From: Rhea pennata
Taxonomy: Eukaryota; Chordata; Aves; Rheiformes; Rheidae
Direction of reading: 5' to 3'
Length of the DNA: 64,000 nucleotides
Assembly (NCBI RefSeq): GCF_028389875.1
Contig: NC_084663.1
Location: 14,212,666-14,276,665 of the forward strand
Shown: one piece after another, positions 56,501-64,000 of the stretch
Layout of the letters: each line of letters opens with the position of its first letter
How positions within the stretch are numbered: the first letter of the stretch is position 1
Translations under genes and position numbers: made by a program
Notes under the pieces: model-generated
What the model saw: the letters and a program-made list of their open reading frames with translations, nothing else
Told to the model about the DNA's origin: nothing
Database searches by the model: none

Positions 56501-59500
56501 CACAGACTGTAGAAGTTCTAGTGTTAGAATTACTTGTTCCCTTTTAAGTCTGCATTTCATTCTCTCTACGTTGACATTCAACTTTCTTTTTTTATAGCGT
56601 ACATTGATTTATTCTTACCAGCAGCACAGACAAAATTAAAGAAGAATTTCAAGAAACACAACTACTCATTTCTTCAGCAAAACAAAAAGCCATCTCCATC
56701 TCCAATACATGTTTTAGCTTTTAAAATCCAGGAGGTGTCTCCAAAGCTACCTCTTGGTTAACAAACAAAGCATCGTGAAAAAATATTGGAAATAAGTAGT
56801 CAAAACATTACTGAAACCTTATTTACAGATGAACCTAATCCACTTCAGCACAAGACCCTCAGTCAGAATGCAAGCATGGTATAAGCTATGAATTGCACTT
56901 CTGATTCTAAACATGCCAGGTCTGTGAAGCATATTATATTTCCTATCCAAAAAAAAAAAGTGAATAAATATACAATAGTTGAAATGTGTCCACTCTAAGT
57001 AGCTAGCAAGCAGAGTCAGCATGTAGTAATCCCTGAAGTTACATTTAGGATACTGTTATTTCACAAGTTGCTTGTTCTTACTACTATCAGTTCCCTGCTT
57101 TGGCAAAAAATTGTTTTGGATTTTTAGATTACTTGCTAGAAATAGTTCTTGGGGAAAAGCCAGAAGAGTTAAATAACACTGAAGTGCTTCTTCCAGGAGT
57201 TACATTTATCAGAATTCTTAAGGAGAAATGAACTCCCATAAGAACGGGAATAGTTTAGAAATATTTCCAAACCGACAACGGTAAAAGAATGAGGTCTGTA
57301 AGAATCTCTCGCAGGGAGCTAAAGCAGAGTAACACTGAAAAATAGTTTTATAAAATCCAAGGGACCCCTCATTTCACTTCAAAATAAAGAAAATTATCTT
57401 CCACATTTAGTTCAACAAGACTTTTCACCAGTAGCCACTGCTTGTGCCCTTTATCTATCAGAGTGTCAGAGTCCTGTGTTCCCACTGTTCAACTGGTCTA
57501 AGTCTTTTAACAGTCCCACAACTGTGAGCCATGTATTCACATTATCAAATTTCTTAAGCAAGAACAAAAATCAAAGGTGTTCTTTAAGAGTAAAAGCTTA
57601 ACCCAAACTTAATCACCTGCACAAAAGTGAGCAAGTTCTTAATCTGAATTGGCTCAATTTTTAATTTTTTTTGTCATAGTGTTAAAGATGGAACTGTATC
57701 TCTCACTTTTTTGAGTAGAAAGCATTTCTGAACTTAACTGGTTGTTACACAAATGAAGCATCTTAAGTTGTAAACTAGAAATTCTAATACAACCCTACAT
57801 TTGAACTGAGACAGATACACCAGACAGTCTTTCCCCACTCTATTCCCCACCCCCCCCCAAAAAAAAAAAAAAAAAAAAAACACCACCAACAAACATGATC
57901 TACTAGGGGACTGACATCAGAGAAAGCATAACCCTGCAAAAGTAGCTCAAAACACTCGTGATGATGTTTGCCCACTACACTGGCAAAACATTGTTCCAGA
58001 ACAACCACACAAAGATACCCAGCAAATTCTGCTGTTATCAGCAACATGACAGTTAAGGGAATGATAAAGGCATTTTCTTTCTCTTGAGGAATTCAAGTAG
58101 ATTTATTTTTTCTGATAAGGAAGTATTAGGCTCTGGACTGAACAAAGAGTTAAGAATCAAGAAACAGGTTTTTAGCCTGGCTGTGCCTCAACTTTGAAGG
58201 TAGAAATTATTACATCTAATGTTAGCTTCCTGCCAAGTAAGTATATACAACCAAACTAGTCTTCTAAGTTCCCATTGCAGTCAGTGGAAATCTGATCAAT
58301 ACAGCTGACGGTGCAATTCTTCTGACTAAACAGAGAGTCTACTTAGGATGAGATGGATCACACTCTACGCTCCAATGCCTGCAACGACTTTCTCTGCACT
58401 GTCTGTAAAAGCTGACTAGCTGACTAGAAAATGAGTCTTAACTTGTAACATTACATATGTCATCTTTTATCCCAGTATTTCAATTTCCTTCATTATACAA
58501 TTGTAGTACCACAATCTACAAGTCTACTTCTCTGTGACTAGATTTTTTTTTTGAAAATAAATCAATAGGTTATAAATGTTAAATTAAAAAAAAAATACGT
58601 TATAAACATACATAATACATGTACTTGCTCTTCCTAGTGTATCAAGCCTCTGTCAGTACAAACTGGTGCAGCTCCACTGAAATCAGTGGTGTTTAGCCAT
58701 TTCCATGAAAAGTTTAGTTAGTCTGGTGGAACAGCAACATTTTTGGTCACTTTATACATAAACAATAGATAGAAGTGCAGAGTTTCCAATCATCATCACA
58801 TAAGTTTAAGCTCTTATATTTTCACTGCAACACTAAGAACTAAAGTGACTTGATTCTCACAACTGTTAATTACCTATTACTCTAATATCCCTACAAGAAA
58901 TTCTGAGATCTGGCTCTTCCATGTATGATGCAGTTTGATTAGCTCTATTGCAAATTTAGTCATACACAGAAATATGGCTTTAGAAGTCAAATTAATGATG
59001 TTAAATTCTAATTAAATAAAATGTGTACATCATACAGAAATTATCATCAAATAAAACAAGTGCACTGGTAATGATTACTTCACCAAATACTGTTCCTTCT
59101 ACAGCCAAGAACATATGAGGTAAAGCAACACACTAAATCAGTGTAAGAGCAGAAGAAAAATCTTTGTTCTTGACCTCAGAATAGAAAGGTAAAATATATA
59201 CCTTCTCATGTTTCTTCATAAAGTTAGTCTTCTTAATTTTCCCATGATGCTGTAAACAAGAAAGACAAAAGCAAATATGATACGCAAAATTCATTTTATA
59301 GTGATGACAGAATCAAAAAAGTCAAGAGAACTCTGAATTACATCTTACGCAACTTATGGTAGTACACTGTTCTGGTTCTGCTTCTTTCTTGCACCTCCAT
59401 TATTTATCTCTGACCTTAGCAGCAACCCTTCCTACAAGAAACCCTAAAATCACATTTGCCTTACTCCTTGCTTCGTTGTGTCCAAACTGTACAAAACCAA

Positions 59501-62500
59501 AAAGTCACTCTAATATTGTTTTGTGAAAACACACACATTTATTTTCTGATCCAATCAGAGACTGTTTAGAAGAGACAGTAAGATTTTTTTTAATACTAAC
59601 TTTCTATATGCCTCCACCTTCCTCCCATCCTGCATCGATTTCATGAAAAAGACAGATGCTTTATTTCTTCCTCTTTCCAAAAATGTTTAAGTGATGGCCA
59701 CTTGATTTTTAAAATGTATCCATTTGAATGAGCATTTATCTTGATGGTATGTAAGTTGACAGAACAATAGCCAGGAAGTAAATCAATTCAATACAAAGAT
59801 ATTTAAAGGTGCAGAAATTGAAGGACAAACAGAAAGCAGGAGTGGGGAGGGAAGAGCATCTTTTATAAAGGATTAGCTCTTAGATCTCACAGAATATATA
59901 TAGTAAACTAGATGTCATAAATGAGGAAGGAGAGGAAGAAAAAGAGATGAAGGATGACAGCAAAAAAAACCAAATAAATGTAAGAAATATTTAGCATGCT
60001 TAATGAATCAAGGGAAAATAATCGCCAGTGATGGAATTCAATTTTCATTCTAATGTTTTAAATCTTGTACTTCGTGTTTGCGGACTTCAATGCTCAGCTA
60101 TGTCAAGATCACAGTAACTAGCTTTTTTCAACTGACTTCTGAAGAGTGTAATATTGTATAGAGTGGTAAGTTTCCCTTAAATAATCCACCAAACTAAAAA
60201 ATGTATAGTTCATTCAGTTAAAACATGTCACACACACACTTAGAGAAATAATCTCTTTCTGGTGACTTTGAAAAGAGTACTGCTGGGATAATAGAGATCA
60301 GCTGGAAGTGATCAACCCTGAGGCTATGGGGCATGATAATGATGGATCACAACAAACTGTTCTTGCACTTTAAAGATTATACTAGGATCTCCATATGGAA
60401 GAACAAAAAACTTGTTCCAAAGCAAACGAGTAGGTACACTATTTCTGTGCAAGTACAAAGAAACACCTGAAATTCAGACCTATTTTTCAGTTTTTAGTGC
60501 TCTCTATTAAAACATAGAAAATAGACACTTTACATATATTGTTCTCTTTTGTCTAAAACTACTTTTACAAAACTGCTTCCTATTTTTCACTTAAATTGCC
60601 ACAAAGCTTTTTAGTTTTCATATAACTAATAACATCACTGTAGATTATTATTTTATTGCTCTATGAGGTTGTTAGCATTTCAGGCTGTTAGAGCCTGTAA
60701 CTCTATCTGAAGTTGTAGGGTAACGCAACACCTATACTAGCAATGCAGATTAGTAGCTCAAATGGTGTTCCTCTGTTTCCTTCCCTTTTGCTATCTGGAA
60801 ATCCTTAGTTAATTACTCAGAAAAAGCAAGCAAGCAAGCAAACAAACAAACACTAATCTACTTTGAATCTCATTACAACCCCGACAAAAGTAAATTATAT
60901 TTTTATAGCCCACATGACACATACAAACACTGAACTTGAATTTTCTCCAGAAGTGTTGATCTTGTCAGGCTTTGAGAACCAGCTATTTTTGAACTTTGCC
61001 ATAGCATGAAATGAAGTGCTAATTGCTCTCAAACGAGCCCCCTGGCAGGAATGACAACTTCTCCTCTTTTACCAGTTCTTGGGAAAATATTAAAATTTAT
61101 TTATTGAAATGCCTACACAGTCCCTTGCTTCAAACACTTTAGAAGTTCATGTTGCAATCACTTCTAAAGGTTTTGTAAGGCTCATAAGCAAGAGGTGGAA
61201 AATAACTTTAGAGATACTTCAATAAAGTAGACAGAGAAAAAGAAAATTAAGGTTGTTCAATGAACACAAGCCAAAAGCTTGACAGTTTTTGGTAACATGC
61301 TTTACTGACTTGATTCTTGTAGGCTTCCCTGTTTCTCCGAGTTCCAAGATTGATTTTGCTCATATTTTTCCTTATTCTTTTTTCAACAAGTGAAACTCTT
61401 TACAAAGAAATTGCTTTTGCCAAGTAAAAAAAACAAAGGTTGTCCATAAATAAAACTTGTCAATCTGCACTTATTACAAATAATCCTCTGATCTTCTAAA
61501 GAAAGGACTAGAGAGAGAGGCTCATTGTAGGATCATATCAGAAACATAAAATTCACCCTTAGAACTAATAATGTACTAGTATACTTTTAATGGGAACTGT
61601 AGTAAACTTCTCAAAACATGTATATACAACTTTTTCTTCAAGAGGGAACTTCTTCAATAAGCATATTCTTACAAACCTCTCACCTTTTCTTGTTCATATT
61701 TTTTTTCCAGTTGTTCAGTCATCTGCGATGAATACCATATACTTCCACACACACACACACACACACATTAATACACACCGTTATAACATTTAATACCTTG
61801 AAGTTAGTAAAATGTTTAGAAAATATGACTGCCCAATCACTTTTCCAAAAACTGTCTTCCTGCCTGTATTTTGACAGATTAAGACCTTAAAAACAATGCA
61901 GTGAGGCAAACTTGTAGGTGCAAACAAATCCTTGGTAAGGTCTGGAAGACAGGCTACAAACAACAGCACCACAGCACTTACTTGCAGCATGACCAAGACA
62001 TAGTCCAAAGGAAAAGTAAAACAAACAAACAAACAAAAAACCTCCCCAACCTGTACTTGGCAAGAACTCAGAAAAAAAGAGGCTTGGTTCACAGTCTGCT
62101 ACAGAGAATGAATATATTAAATATAAAATATGCATTACCTTCACTTCAGCATAACAAGTGCCTGCTAATGGAACTACATCTTCTGAAAAAGTAATTGTTT
62201 GCAGGTTTTTGTTTCAAAAGCTTAAAACTATAAATAAAGTGTTACGCCATTTTACTTGATGAAAGGCGAATAAACTGTAGTGTTTTGCACTTTCCTCTCA
62301 AATCTAAATATGGTTTACACCCAAGAACATTGCAGACACTTGACTAAAGTTCAGGAAAGAGTTGTATCAACTCACAAATGCAAGGCACAATCCTTGTGTT
62401 ATATCAGTATTATGCATGACTTGGACTGAAGAACAAGTAGGTTTTATTACACATCAATAATGACTAACTGATCATTACCAATCATAATATGTGATCCACA

Positions 62501-62750
62501 GATAAACTTACGATCAAATCAAATGAACTACACATACACATAATAGTTCATTTTGAAATCTATTTTAAGAGTTTTAAATTGGGAAAAGTGGTATGCAGGA
62601 ATACAGCGTATAGCACTAAGAAAAAAAAAGCCGTTACCTTAAGAAAGAACCTCTTATCTGTCCTAACAGGATTGTAGGAAGCAAGGTAAGCAGCTATCAG
62701 AAGGAATTTAGAGTAGTAAGGAAGTTCCACATGTGCATGTGCAGAAAGTC
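12243..62750 (-). CDS. ORC5: ORC5, origin recognition complex subunit 5, 3' part of gene (five exons, spliced)
   Basis: ORC5 is a subunit of the nuclear origin recognition complex, the ATP-dependent loader that marks replication origins and helps load the MCM2-7 helicase. The coding segment is a join, read on the minus strand, of 62638-62750, 59202-59249, 52479-52589, 17607-17719 and 12243-12288. Together with one base from the unseen upstream exon these give 143 codons ending in TGA. Introns are about 3.4, 6.6, 34.8 and 5.3 kb. The peptide follows the human ORC5 C-terminus as I remember it, nearly residue for residue, including blocks such as [29 protein letters not shown] and the final [12 protein letters not shown]. 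It covers the end of the AAA+/lid region and the C-terminal winged-helix domain. The Walker A/B part lies upstream, beyond 64000. Splice sites, phases and reading frame are all intact, so this looks like a functional gene and not a retrocopy. Confidence 0.96.
12556..12598. repeat. (AAAT)n microsatellite
   Basis: About ten units of AAAT/AAATA with one extra A in the middle, in the last ORC5 intron. Confidence 0.9.
14531..14585. repeat. (TA)n / (CATA)n microsatellite
   Basis: CATATA/CATACA-type units pass into a pure TA run (about 14562-14585). The tract is self-complementary and likely length-polymorphic. Confidence 0.9.
15120..15225 (+). repeat. Left arm of a long inverted repeat
   Basis: These 106 bp are the reverse complement of 15814-15918 with about four substitutions and one single-base indel (about 95% identity). 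The arm starts at GAGAAAATTTCCT and ends at GCCTCCTATT. The similarity ends sharply on the inner side and fades within a few bases on the outer side. No transposase or known repeat was recognised in or between the arms. Confidence 0.92.
15814..15918 (-). repeat. Right arm of a long inverted repeat
   Basis: Reverse-complement partner of 15120-15225, with 588 bp between the arms. It carries the same landmarks in reverse: AATAGGAGGCTGGTATTTTG at the inner end and AATTTTCTC at the outer end. Confidence 0.92.
16983..17036 (-). mobile_element. Possible decayed CR1 3'-end remnant
   Basis: The plus-strand segment GAGTTGGAAGGGATCTCCTG and the bases that follow resemble the antisense CR1 3' end (GGTTGGAAGGGACCTCTGGA in the copy at 8643). 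Only about 50 bp are recognisable, and the tail repeats are lost. Confidence 0.5.
17607..17719 (-). CDS. ORC5: ORC5 penultimate coding exon (about residues 384-421)
   Basis: This 113-nt exon has acceptor cttgttcatag|ATC and donor GCAAG|gtaagc. It starts in phase 0 and ends with two bases (AG) of a split Arg codon. It encodes [20 protein letters not shown], then [18 protein letters not shown], part of the winged-helix region. Conservative differences from the human protein as I remember it include Ser/Thr, Asn/Asp, Arg/Lys and Val/Ile. The phase matches the terminal exon at 12288. Confidence 0.95.
19351..19371. repeat. Short perfect hairpin, 8-bp stem
   Basis: TGTCTTCA-ATCAA-TGAAGACA forms an 8-bp stem with a 5-nt loop. 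It directly adjoins another small palindrome, CATTCAATGAATG (19340-19352). No function is apparent. Confidence 0.7.
20556..20625 (+). repeat. Possible tRNA-derived SINE relic (A-box and B-box-like)
   Basis: GGTTCGATTCC at 20600-20610 equals the RNA polymerase III B-box consensus. About 20 nt upstream, AATGGTTAAAAAGC (from about 20570) resembles the D-arm/A-box part of a tRNA-derived SINE such as MIR. The flanks do not form an acceptor stem, so this is not a functional tRNA. The match is short and could be chance. Confidence 0.3.
21602..21790. other. Short CpG-rich block inside the intron
   Basis: I count about 14 CpG dinucleotides between 21602 and 21772, in sequence that is clearly GC-rich, inside DNA that otherwise almost lacks CpG. 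It includes a hairpin, ACAAAG-GCCGG-CTTTGT. It is shorter than a normal CpG island and contains no recognised coding sequence. It could be a small regulatory island, an unmethylated element or a GC-rich insertion. Confidence 0.6.
24875..25342 (+). mobile_element. CR1 LINE, 5'-truncated, plus orientation
   Basis: About 470 bp of CR1 3' end, from GAGCTACTGGAGAGAGTCCA to the tail CTGATTCTATGATTCTAC. The translation runs [20 protein letters not shown], then an in-frame TAG, then [39 protein letters not shown] and [20 protein letters not shown]. It lies antisense to ORC5 within the large intron. It is very similar to the 8643 copy and shares the same TAG, so both belong to one subfamily. Confidence 0.95.
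28815..28857. repeat. Perfect 20-bp tandem duplication
   Basis: Two identical copies of a 20-bp unit (AGCATGAAACATCATCTGTC) plus AGC of a third, followed almost at once by a run of 13 G (28866-28878). Confidence 0.95.
28866..28878 (+). repeat. Poly(G) run, 13 nt
   Basis: An uninterrupted G run, unusual in this AT-rich intron and prone to sequencing and replication slippage. Confidence 0.85.
29044..29518 (+). mobile_element. CR1 LINE, 5'-truncated, older copy, plus orientation
   Basis: About 475 bp of CR1 3' end, ending in CCTTCTGTGATTCTACA. It encodes [49 protein letters not shown] and [14 protein letters not shown]. After that the natural frame is shifted, so the open frame 29031-29453 reads out of frame through the conserved EHWHRLP region. 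It lacks the TAG seen in the copies at 8643 and 24875 and differs more from them, suggesting another subfamily or an older insertion. It is antisense to ORC5. Confidence 0.94.
31766..31789. repeat. Poly(A) tract, 24 nt
   Basis: A homopolymer run of A on the plus strand with no recognisable element attached. Confidence 0.85.
32006..32061. repeat. Hairpin with 14-bp perfect arms
   Basis: GGGATTTAGCCATA at 32006-32019 is the exact reverse complement of TATGGCTAAATCCC at 32048-32061, with 28 nt between. The middle contains AATGTCAATAGAAGTTTT, which recalls the ATTGACTTCAATGG-type core of palindromic non-autonomous DNA elements that I recall as common in sauropsid genomes. It is likely a decayed copy of such an element. 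Confidence 0.75.
34979..35120 (+). other. GC-rich, exon-like block with AAGCCC repeat
   Basis: GC-rich sequence starts right after CCCCTTTTTGCAG (ending 34984) and stays open in one plus frame with an ATG at 34987. It includes four AAGCCC units (35075-35098, coding alternating Gln-Ala) and reaches CCATCAG|GTATTG at 35110/35111. The 126-nt segment 34985-35110 thus has splice-like edges on the strand opposite to ORC5. No family is recognised. It could be a lncRNA exon or simply a GC-rich insertion. Confidence 0.35.
38029..38056. repeat. Pyrimidine-rich (CTTTT)n tract
   Basis: Repeats of TTTTC/CTTTT pass into a T run. Low-complexity sequence. Confidence 0.75.
39995..40071. repeat. AT-only low-complexity tract
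   Basis: About 75 bp of almost pure A/T made of TATATA and TAGTAATATATA units, with several nested palindromes. Confidence 0.85.
42279..42315. repeat. Short direct repeat, 14-mer at 23-bp spacing
   Basis: AGGATATTGGTGTT occurs at 42279-42292 and again at 42302-42315. Confidence 0.8.
43439..43492. repeat. Perfect 27-bp tandem duplication
   Basis: Two identical 27-bp units, each starting TACACCATACAATCTCAGAG and ending GTTTGGG, lie directly head to tail. The unit length is a multiple of three, but no coding context is seen. Confidence 0.95.
47590..47608. repeat. Poly(T) tract, 19 nt
   Basis: A homopolymer run of T on the plus strand; nothing attached is recognised. Confidence 0.85.
49691..49756. 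repeat. Degenerate TTGAATCA repeat cluster
   Basis: TTGAATCA occurs three times (about 49697, 49705 and 49718), followed by related CTGAATCA and ATTGAAGCA words. A small decayed tandem array. Confidence 0.65.
50327..50339 (-). promoter_or_regulatory. CTCF-like core motif, site 1
   Basis: CTGCCATCTAGTG on the plus strand reads CACTAGATGGCAG on the minus strand. This fits the CTCF core consensus (CCASYAGRKGGCR) except for the first C. It is identical over 13 bases to the site at 51991 and has the same orientation. Confidence 0.4.
51991..52003 (-). promoter_or_regulatory. CTCF-like core motif, site 2
   Basis: A second copy of CACTAGATGGCAG on the minus strand, 1664 bp from site 1 and about 480 bp downstream of the ORC5 exon 52479-52589. 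The bases flanking the 13-mer differ between the two sites, so they are not obviously parts of one repeat. Confidence 0.4.
52479..52589 (-). CDS. ORC5: ORC5 coding exon (about residues 347-383)
   Basis: This is a 111-nt exon of 37 codons, in phase 0 at both ends, with acceptor ctgttgcag|ACC and a near-consensus donor CAG|gtaagt. It encodes [20 protein letters not shown] followed by [17 protein letters not shown], the most conserved block of the ORC5 C-terminal half. Human has Ser at the Asn of VDNRV, from memory. The intron downstream of this exon is the largest in the window, at 34.8 kb. Confidence 0.96.
53702..53725. repeat. Poly(A) tract, 24 nt
   Basis: A run of A on the plus strand. The minus-strand open frame across it only reads poly-Phe. 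Confidence 0.85.
54988..55290. other. GC-rich block of about 300 bp, origin unknown
   Basis: A sharply bounded C/G-rich patch in AT-rich intron, rich in CAGCCCCAGGAGCCCC-like and CCAGGGCACCA words (the latter at about 55007 and 55102). Long open frames exist on both strands across it (minus 54855-55349, 164 codons; plus 54981-55373, 130 codons), which is expected when stop codons are scarce. I recognise no protein domain. It may be a decayed retroelement or other GC-rich insertion. Confidence 0.45.
55690..55860 (+). mobile_element. CR1 LINE internal fragment, decayed
   Basis: Recognisable CR1 words in order: GCTGAGAGCTGGGGTTGTTC, CAGCTTGGAGAAGGCTC, ATAAACACCTCAAGGGAGG, CCAAACTCTTCTCAGTGGTG and GACAGGACAAGAGGCAATG. 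Both the 5' part and the 3' tail repeats are missing, so it is broken at both ends. Confidence 0.85.
55975..56115. other. Second GC-rich patch near the CR1 fragment
   Basis: About 140 bp with roughly seven CpGs (for example GTGGCCGGCCCTCGCGGCTC near 56060), flanked by AT-rich DNA. No coding or repeat family was recognised. Its closeness to the 55-kb block and the CR1 fragment suggests a cluster of old insertions. Confidence 0.4.
57850..57880. repeat. C9-A22 homopolymer junction
   Basis: Nine C directly followed by about 22 A on the plus strand. Low complexity. Confidence 0.85.
58655..58705. repeat. Possible relic of a palindromic sauropsid repeat
   Basis: AACTGGTGCAGCTCCACTGA followed by AATCAGTGG resembles the GCTCCATTGA.TTCAATGG core of old palindromic elements I recall from sauropsid genomes. 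A similar CCCATTGCAGTCAGTGG word occurs at about 58271. The assignment is from memory of the motif only. Confidence 0.35.
59202..59249 (-). CDS. ORC5: ORC5 micro-exon (about residues 331-346)
   Basis: This is a 48-nt exon of exactly 16 codons, in phase 0 at both ends, with acceptor tttacag|CAT and donor GAG AAG|gtatat. It encodes [16 protein letters not shown]. The human protein, as I recall it, has Leu where this one has Met. The basic stretch forms the linker before the C-terminal winged helix. Because the exon is symmetrical, skipping it would keep the frame. It is too small to be found by ORF length and was identified from the match and the splice borders. Confidence 0.93.
60822..60852. 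repeat. (AAGC)n-(AAAC)n microsatellite
   Basis: Four AAGC units run directly into three to four AAAC units, consistent with a C/T-type change spreading inside one tetranucleotide array. Confidence 0.85.
61746..61767. repeat. (CA)11 microsatellite
   Basis: A pure CA dinucleotide run of about 22 bp. Confidence 0.9.
62638..62750 (-). CDS. ORC5: ORC5 coding exon (about residues 293-330)
   Basis: This 113-nt exon follows a pyrimidine-rich acceptor (ttctttattttacag) and ends at AAG|gtaacg. The first two bases complete a split Gly codon, and the exon ends on a full Lys codon (phase 0). It encodes [16 protein letters not shown], then [11 protein letters not shown], then [11 protein letters not shown]. 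These are the conserved PYYSKF and AAYLASYNP blocks of ORC5, located at the end of the AAA+ lid region. The preceding exon, expected to encode the segment ending QLK in human, was not found between 62751 and 64000. Confidence 0.95.
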
Positions 62751-64000
62751 CTGTAAAATAAAGAAACAGTTTAAGTCCTGAAACCCACTCTAAACCTCCA
62801 CAGAGTTCAAAATTAGACTTCTCTGCATTCTGTTTCACTACCACAGTCTATTTGTTTTTTTCCTTCTCTCTTGCTGTATTCCTATAATTCATGTATAGCT
62901 ACTTACTACAATCCTGTTAGCACAGAAATAAAATCAGTAAAGGGACAAGGAATGATGGCATGTAGCTGTGACTTCAAAACAGAATTAGTGCTCTAAGGTC
63001 CTTCTAGACTTTTCTCAGAAGCTCTATTTTTTATTAACAGTGGTTTGTAATTCACTAAGCTGTGATCTCCCTAATTAATATTTGCAGCACTTTCATTTAA
63101 GGTAATTTGGATGGCAAACAGCATAGATCAAGAGATATATTTAAATACCACTGCAAAGTGTTTCTCCAAGACCCGACCTACAGGCTACTCTAGACCACGC
63201 CGGACAGTTCAACATATGAATCAGGCTACTATAGAGCAGAAAGAACCACTGCTGCAGTATTTCTGAACAGCAGTTCAGCATCTCACCATTTTTAAAGACT
63301 CTTATTTCCTAAAGAAATGTTTTCAAAACATTAAACTCAGTCCAGTTAATCTCATCTGCTACACATGCAGTCCATAATTAAATTGTCACATATTACAAGC
63401 ATACAGGAAGTATAGTCTGAGTATCTTCCTTCCCTCTTTTCACTTTTAATCTGTGACTTTTCCTTTTACATTTGCCCCACTTTGATCACTGTAGTTGCTT
63501 ATTTTGCTCAACTTAAGCATAACATTAGGATAATCAAGCCACTTTATTTCATCAGTTGTATAACTAGAGAGACCCCAAAAGGGTCTCTTTTGTGACTTCT
63601 CTTACAAGTTTTCACTTGAATTGTTTCTTGTTCTGTGAAGTACCAGCACTTCTATGCTTTAATTCACAAACATTAAAGATCAAGGCATTAAATGTTTAAA
63701 AGCAAAAATTAGAGCCCTCAGTGTGAGGGGAAACATCCTAGATGACAGTTACTGATAATTTCCTTTCAGGTAGTCACAAAAGAACAGCAGCTTTCATTTA
63801 CAATCAAGAGGATGTTTGGAACTGCATGTTAATTACAAACTGCAATACCAAATTAAAGAAACTTTTACCCATAGATAATCTAGCTTAGTACAAAAATGTC
63901 TGTTTCTCCTCCATTTTTTTGATCTGCCAATATTAGCATTATGCACTGAATGCTTTTTAAGCATAATACTATTGTAAAATGCTAGCAAGACAATTTTTCC
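62751..64000 (-). other. ORC5: ORC5 intron, upstream part (partial)
   Basis: Intron upstream of the 62638-62750 exon. I searched it for the preceding ORC5 exon (conserved SSSQWEKLQ region) and did not find it. A short hairpin, AGAGACCC-CAAAA-GGGTCTCT (63568-63588), is the only structure noted. Confidence 0.7.

Larger units (their letters stand above)
52590..59201 (-). other. ORC5: ORC5 intron of 6.6 kb
   Basis: This lies between the micro-exon and the 52479-52589 exon. It contains an A-run, two GC-rich patches, a CR1 fragment, a C/A homopolymer junction and a possible palindromic-element relic, each listed separately. No further exon was recognised. Confidence 0.8.
59250..62637 (-). other. 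ORC5: ORC5 intron of 3.4 kb
   Basis: This lies between the 62638-62750 exon and the micro-exon. It holds an AAGC/AAAC tract, a CA microsatellite and an AAAC-rich stretch near 62020-62040. No further exon was seen. Confidence 0.8.

Noticed and set aside
62751..64000. Next upstream ORC5 exon
   Set aside because: No segment resembling the conserved SSSQWEKLQ region with a suitable donor was found; it must lie beyond the window.

Overview
The window reads as AT-rich nuclear DNA from a sauropsid vertebrate, most likely a bird. Two things support this. There are several truncated CR1 LINE copies with the typical 3' tail of 8-bp repeats (ATTCTGTG/ATTCTATG). There is also one spliced vertebrate gene with very small exons in very large introns. 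I see no bacterial-style genes, rRNA, convincing tRNA or CRISPR array.

The only host gene I can support is the 3' third of ORC5 (origin recognition complex subunit 5) on the minus strand. Five coding exons can be placed to the base: 62638-62750, 59202-59249, 52479-52589, 17607-17719 and the terminal exon 12243-12288 with its TGA stop. All have AG/GT splice borders, and their phases join without a break into 143 codons. That corresponds to about residues 293-435 of a 435-residue family member, i.e. the end of the AAA+/lid part and the C-terminal winged-helix region. The 5' exons lie beyond position 64000. A canonical poly(A) signal on the minus strand at 11759-11764 would give a 3' UTR of about 0.5 kb.

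Layout. 1 to about 11740 is intergenic DNA downstream of ORC5 (in human, RELN lies on this side), with an antisense CR1 copy at 8643-9481. 12289-17606 is an intron with simple repeats and a striking 105-bp inverted repeat (15120-15225 / 15814-15918). 17720-52478 is a 34.8-kb intron holding two CR1 copies (24875-25342 and 29044-29518), two short GC/CpG-rich blocks (about 21602-21790 and 34979-35120), a 56-bp hairpin with 14-bp perfect arms (32006-32061), short tandem duplications and many A/T-rich microsatellites. 52590-59201 is an intron with two GC-rich patches and a CR1 fragment. 59250-62637 and 62751-64000 are intron sequence with little recognisable content.

Most other open frames are chance frames or CR1 fragments. 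I found no clear new gene system. The observations most worth checking are the inverted repeat in the last intron, the 32-kb hairpin, the CpG-rich block at 21.6 kb, the exon-like GC block at 35.0 kb, the GC-rich block at 55 kb, two identical CTCF-like motifs near the 52.5-kb exon, and a stop codon shared by two CR1 copies.
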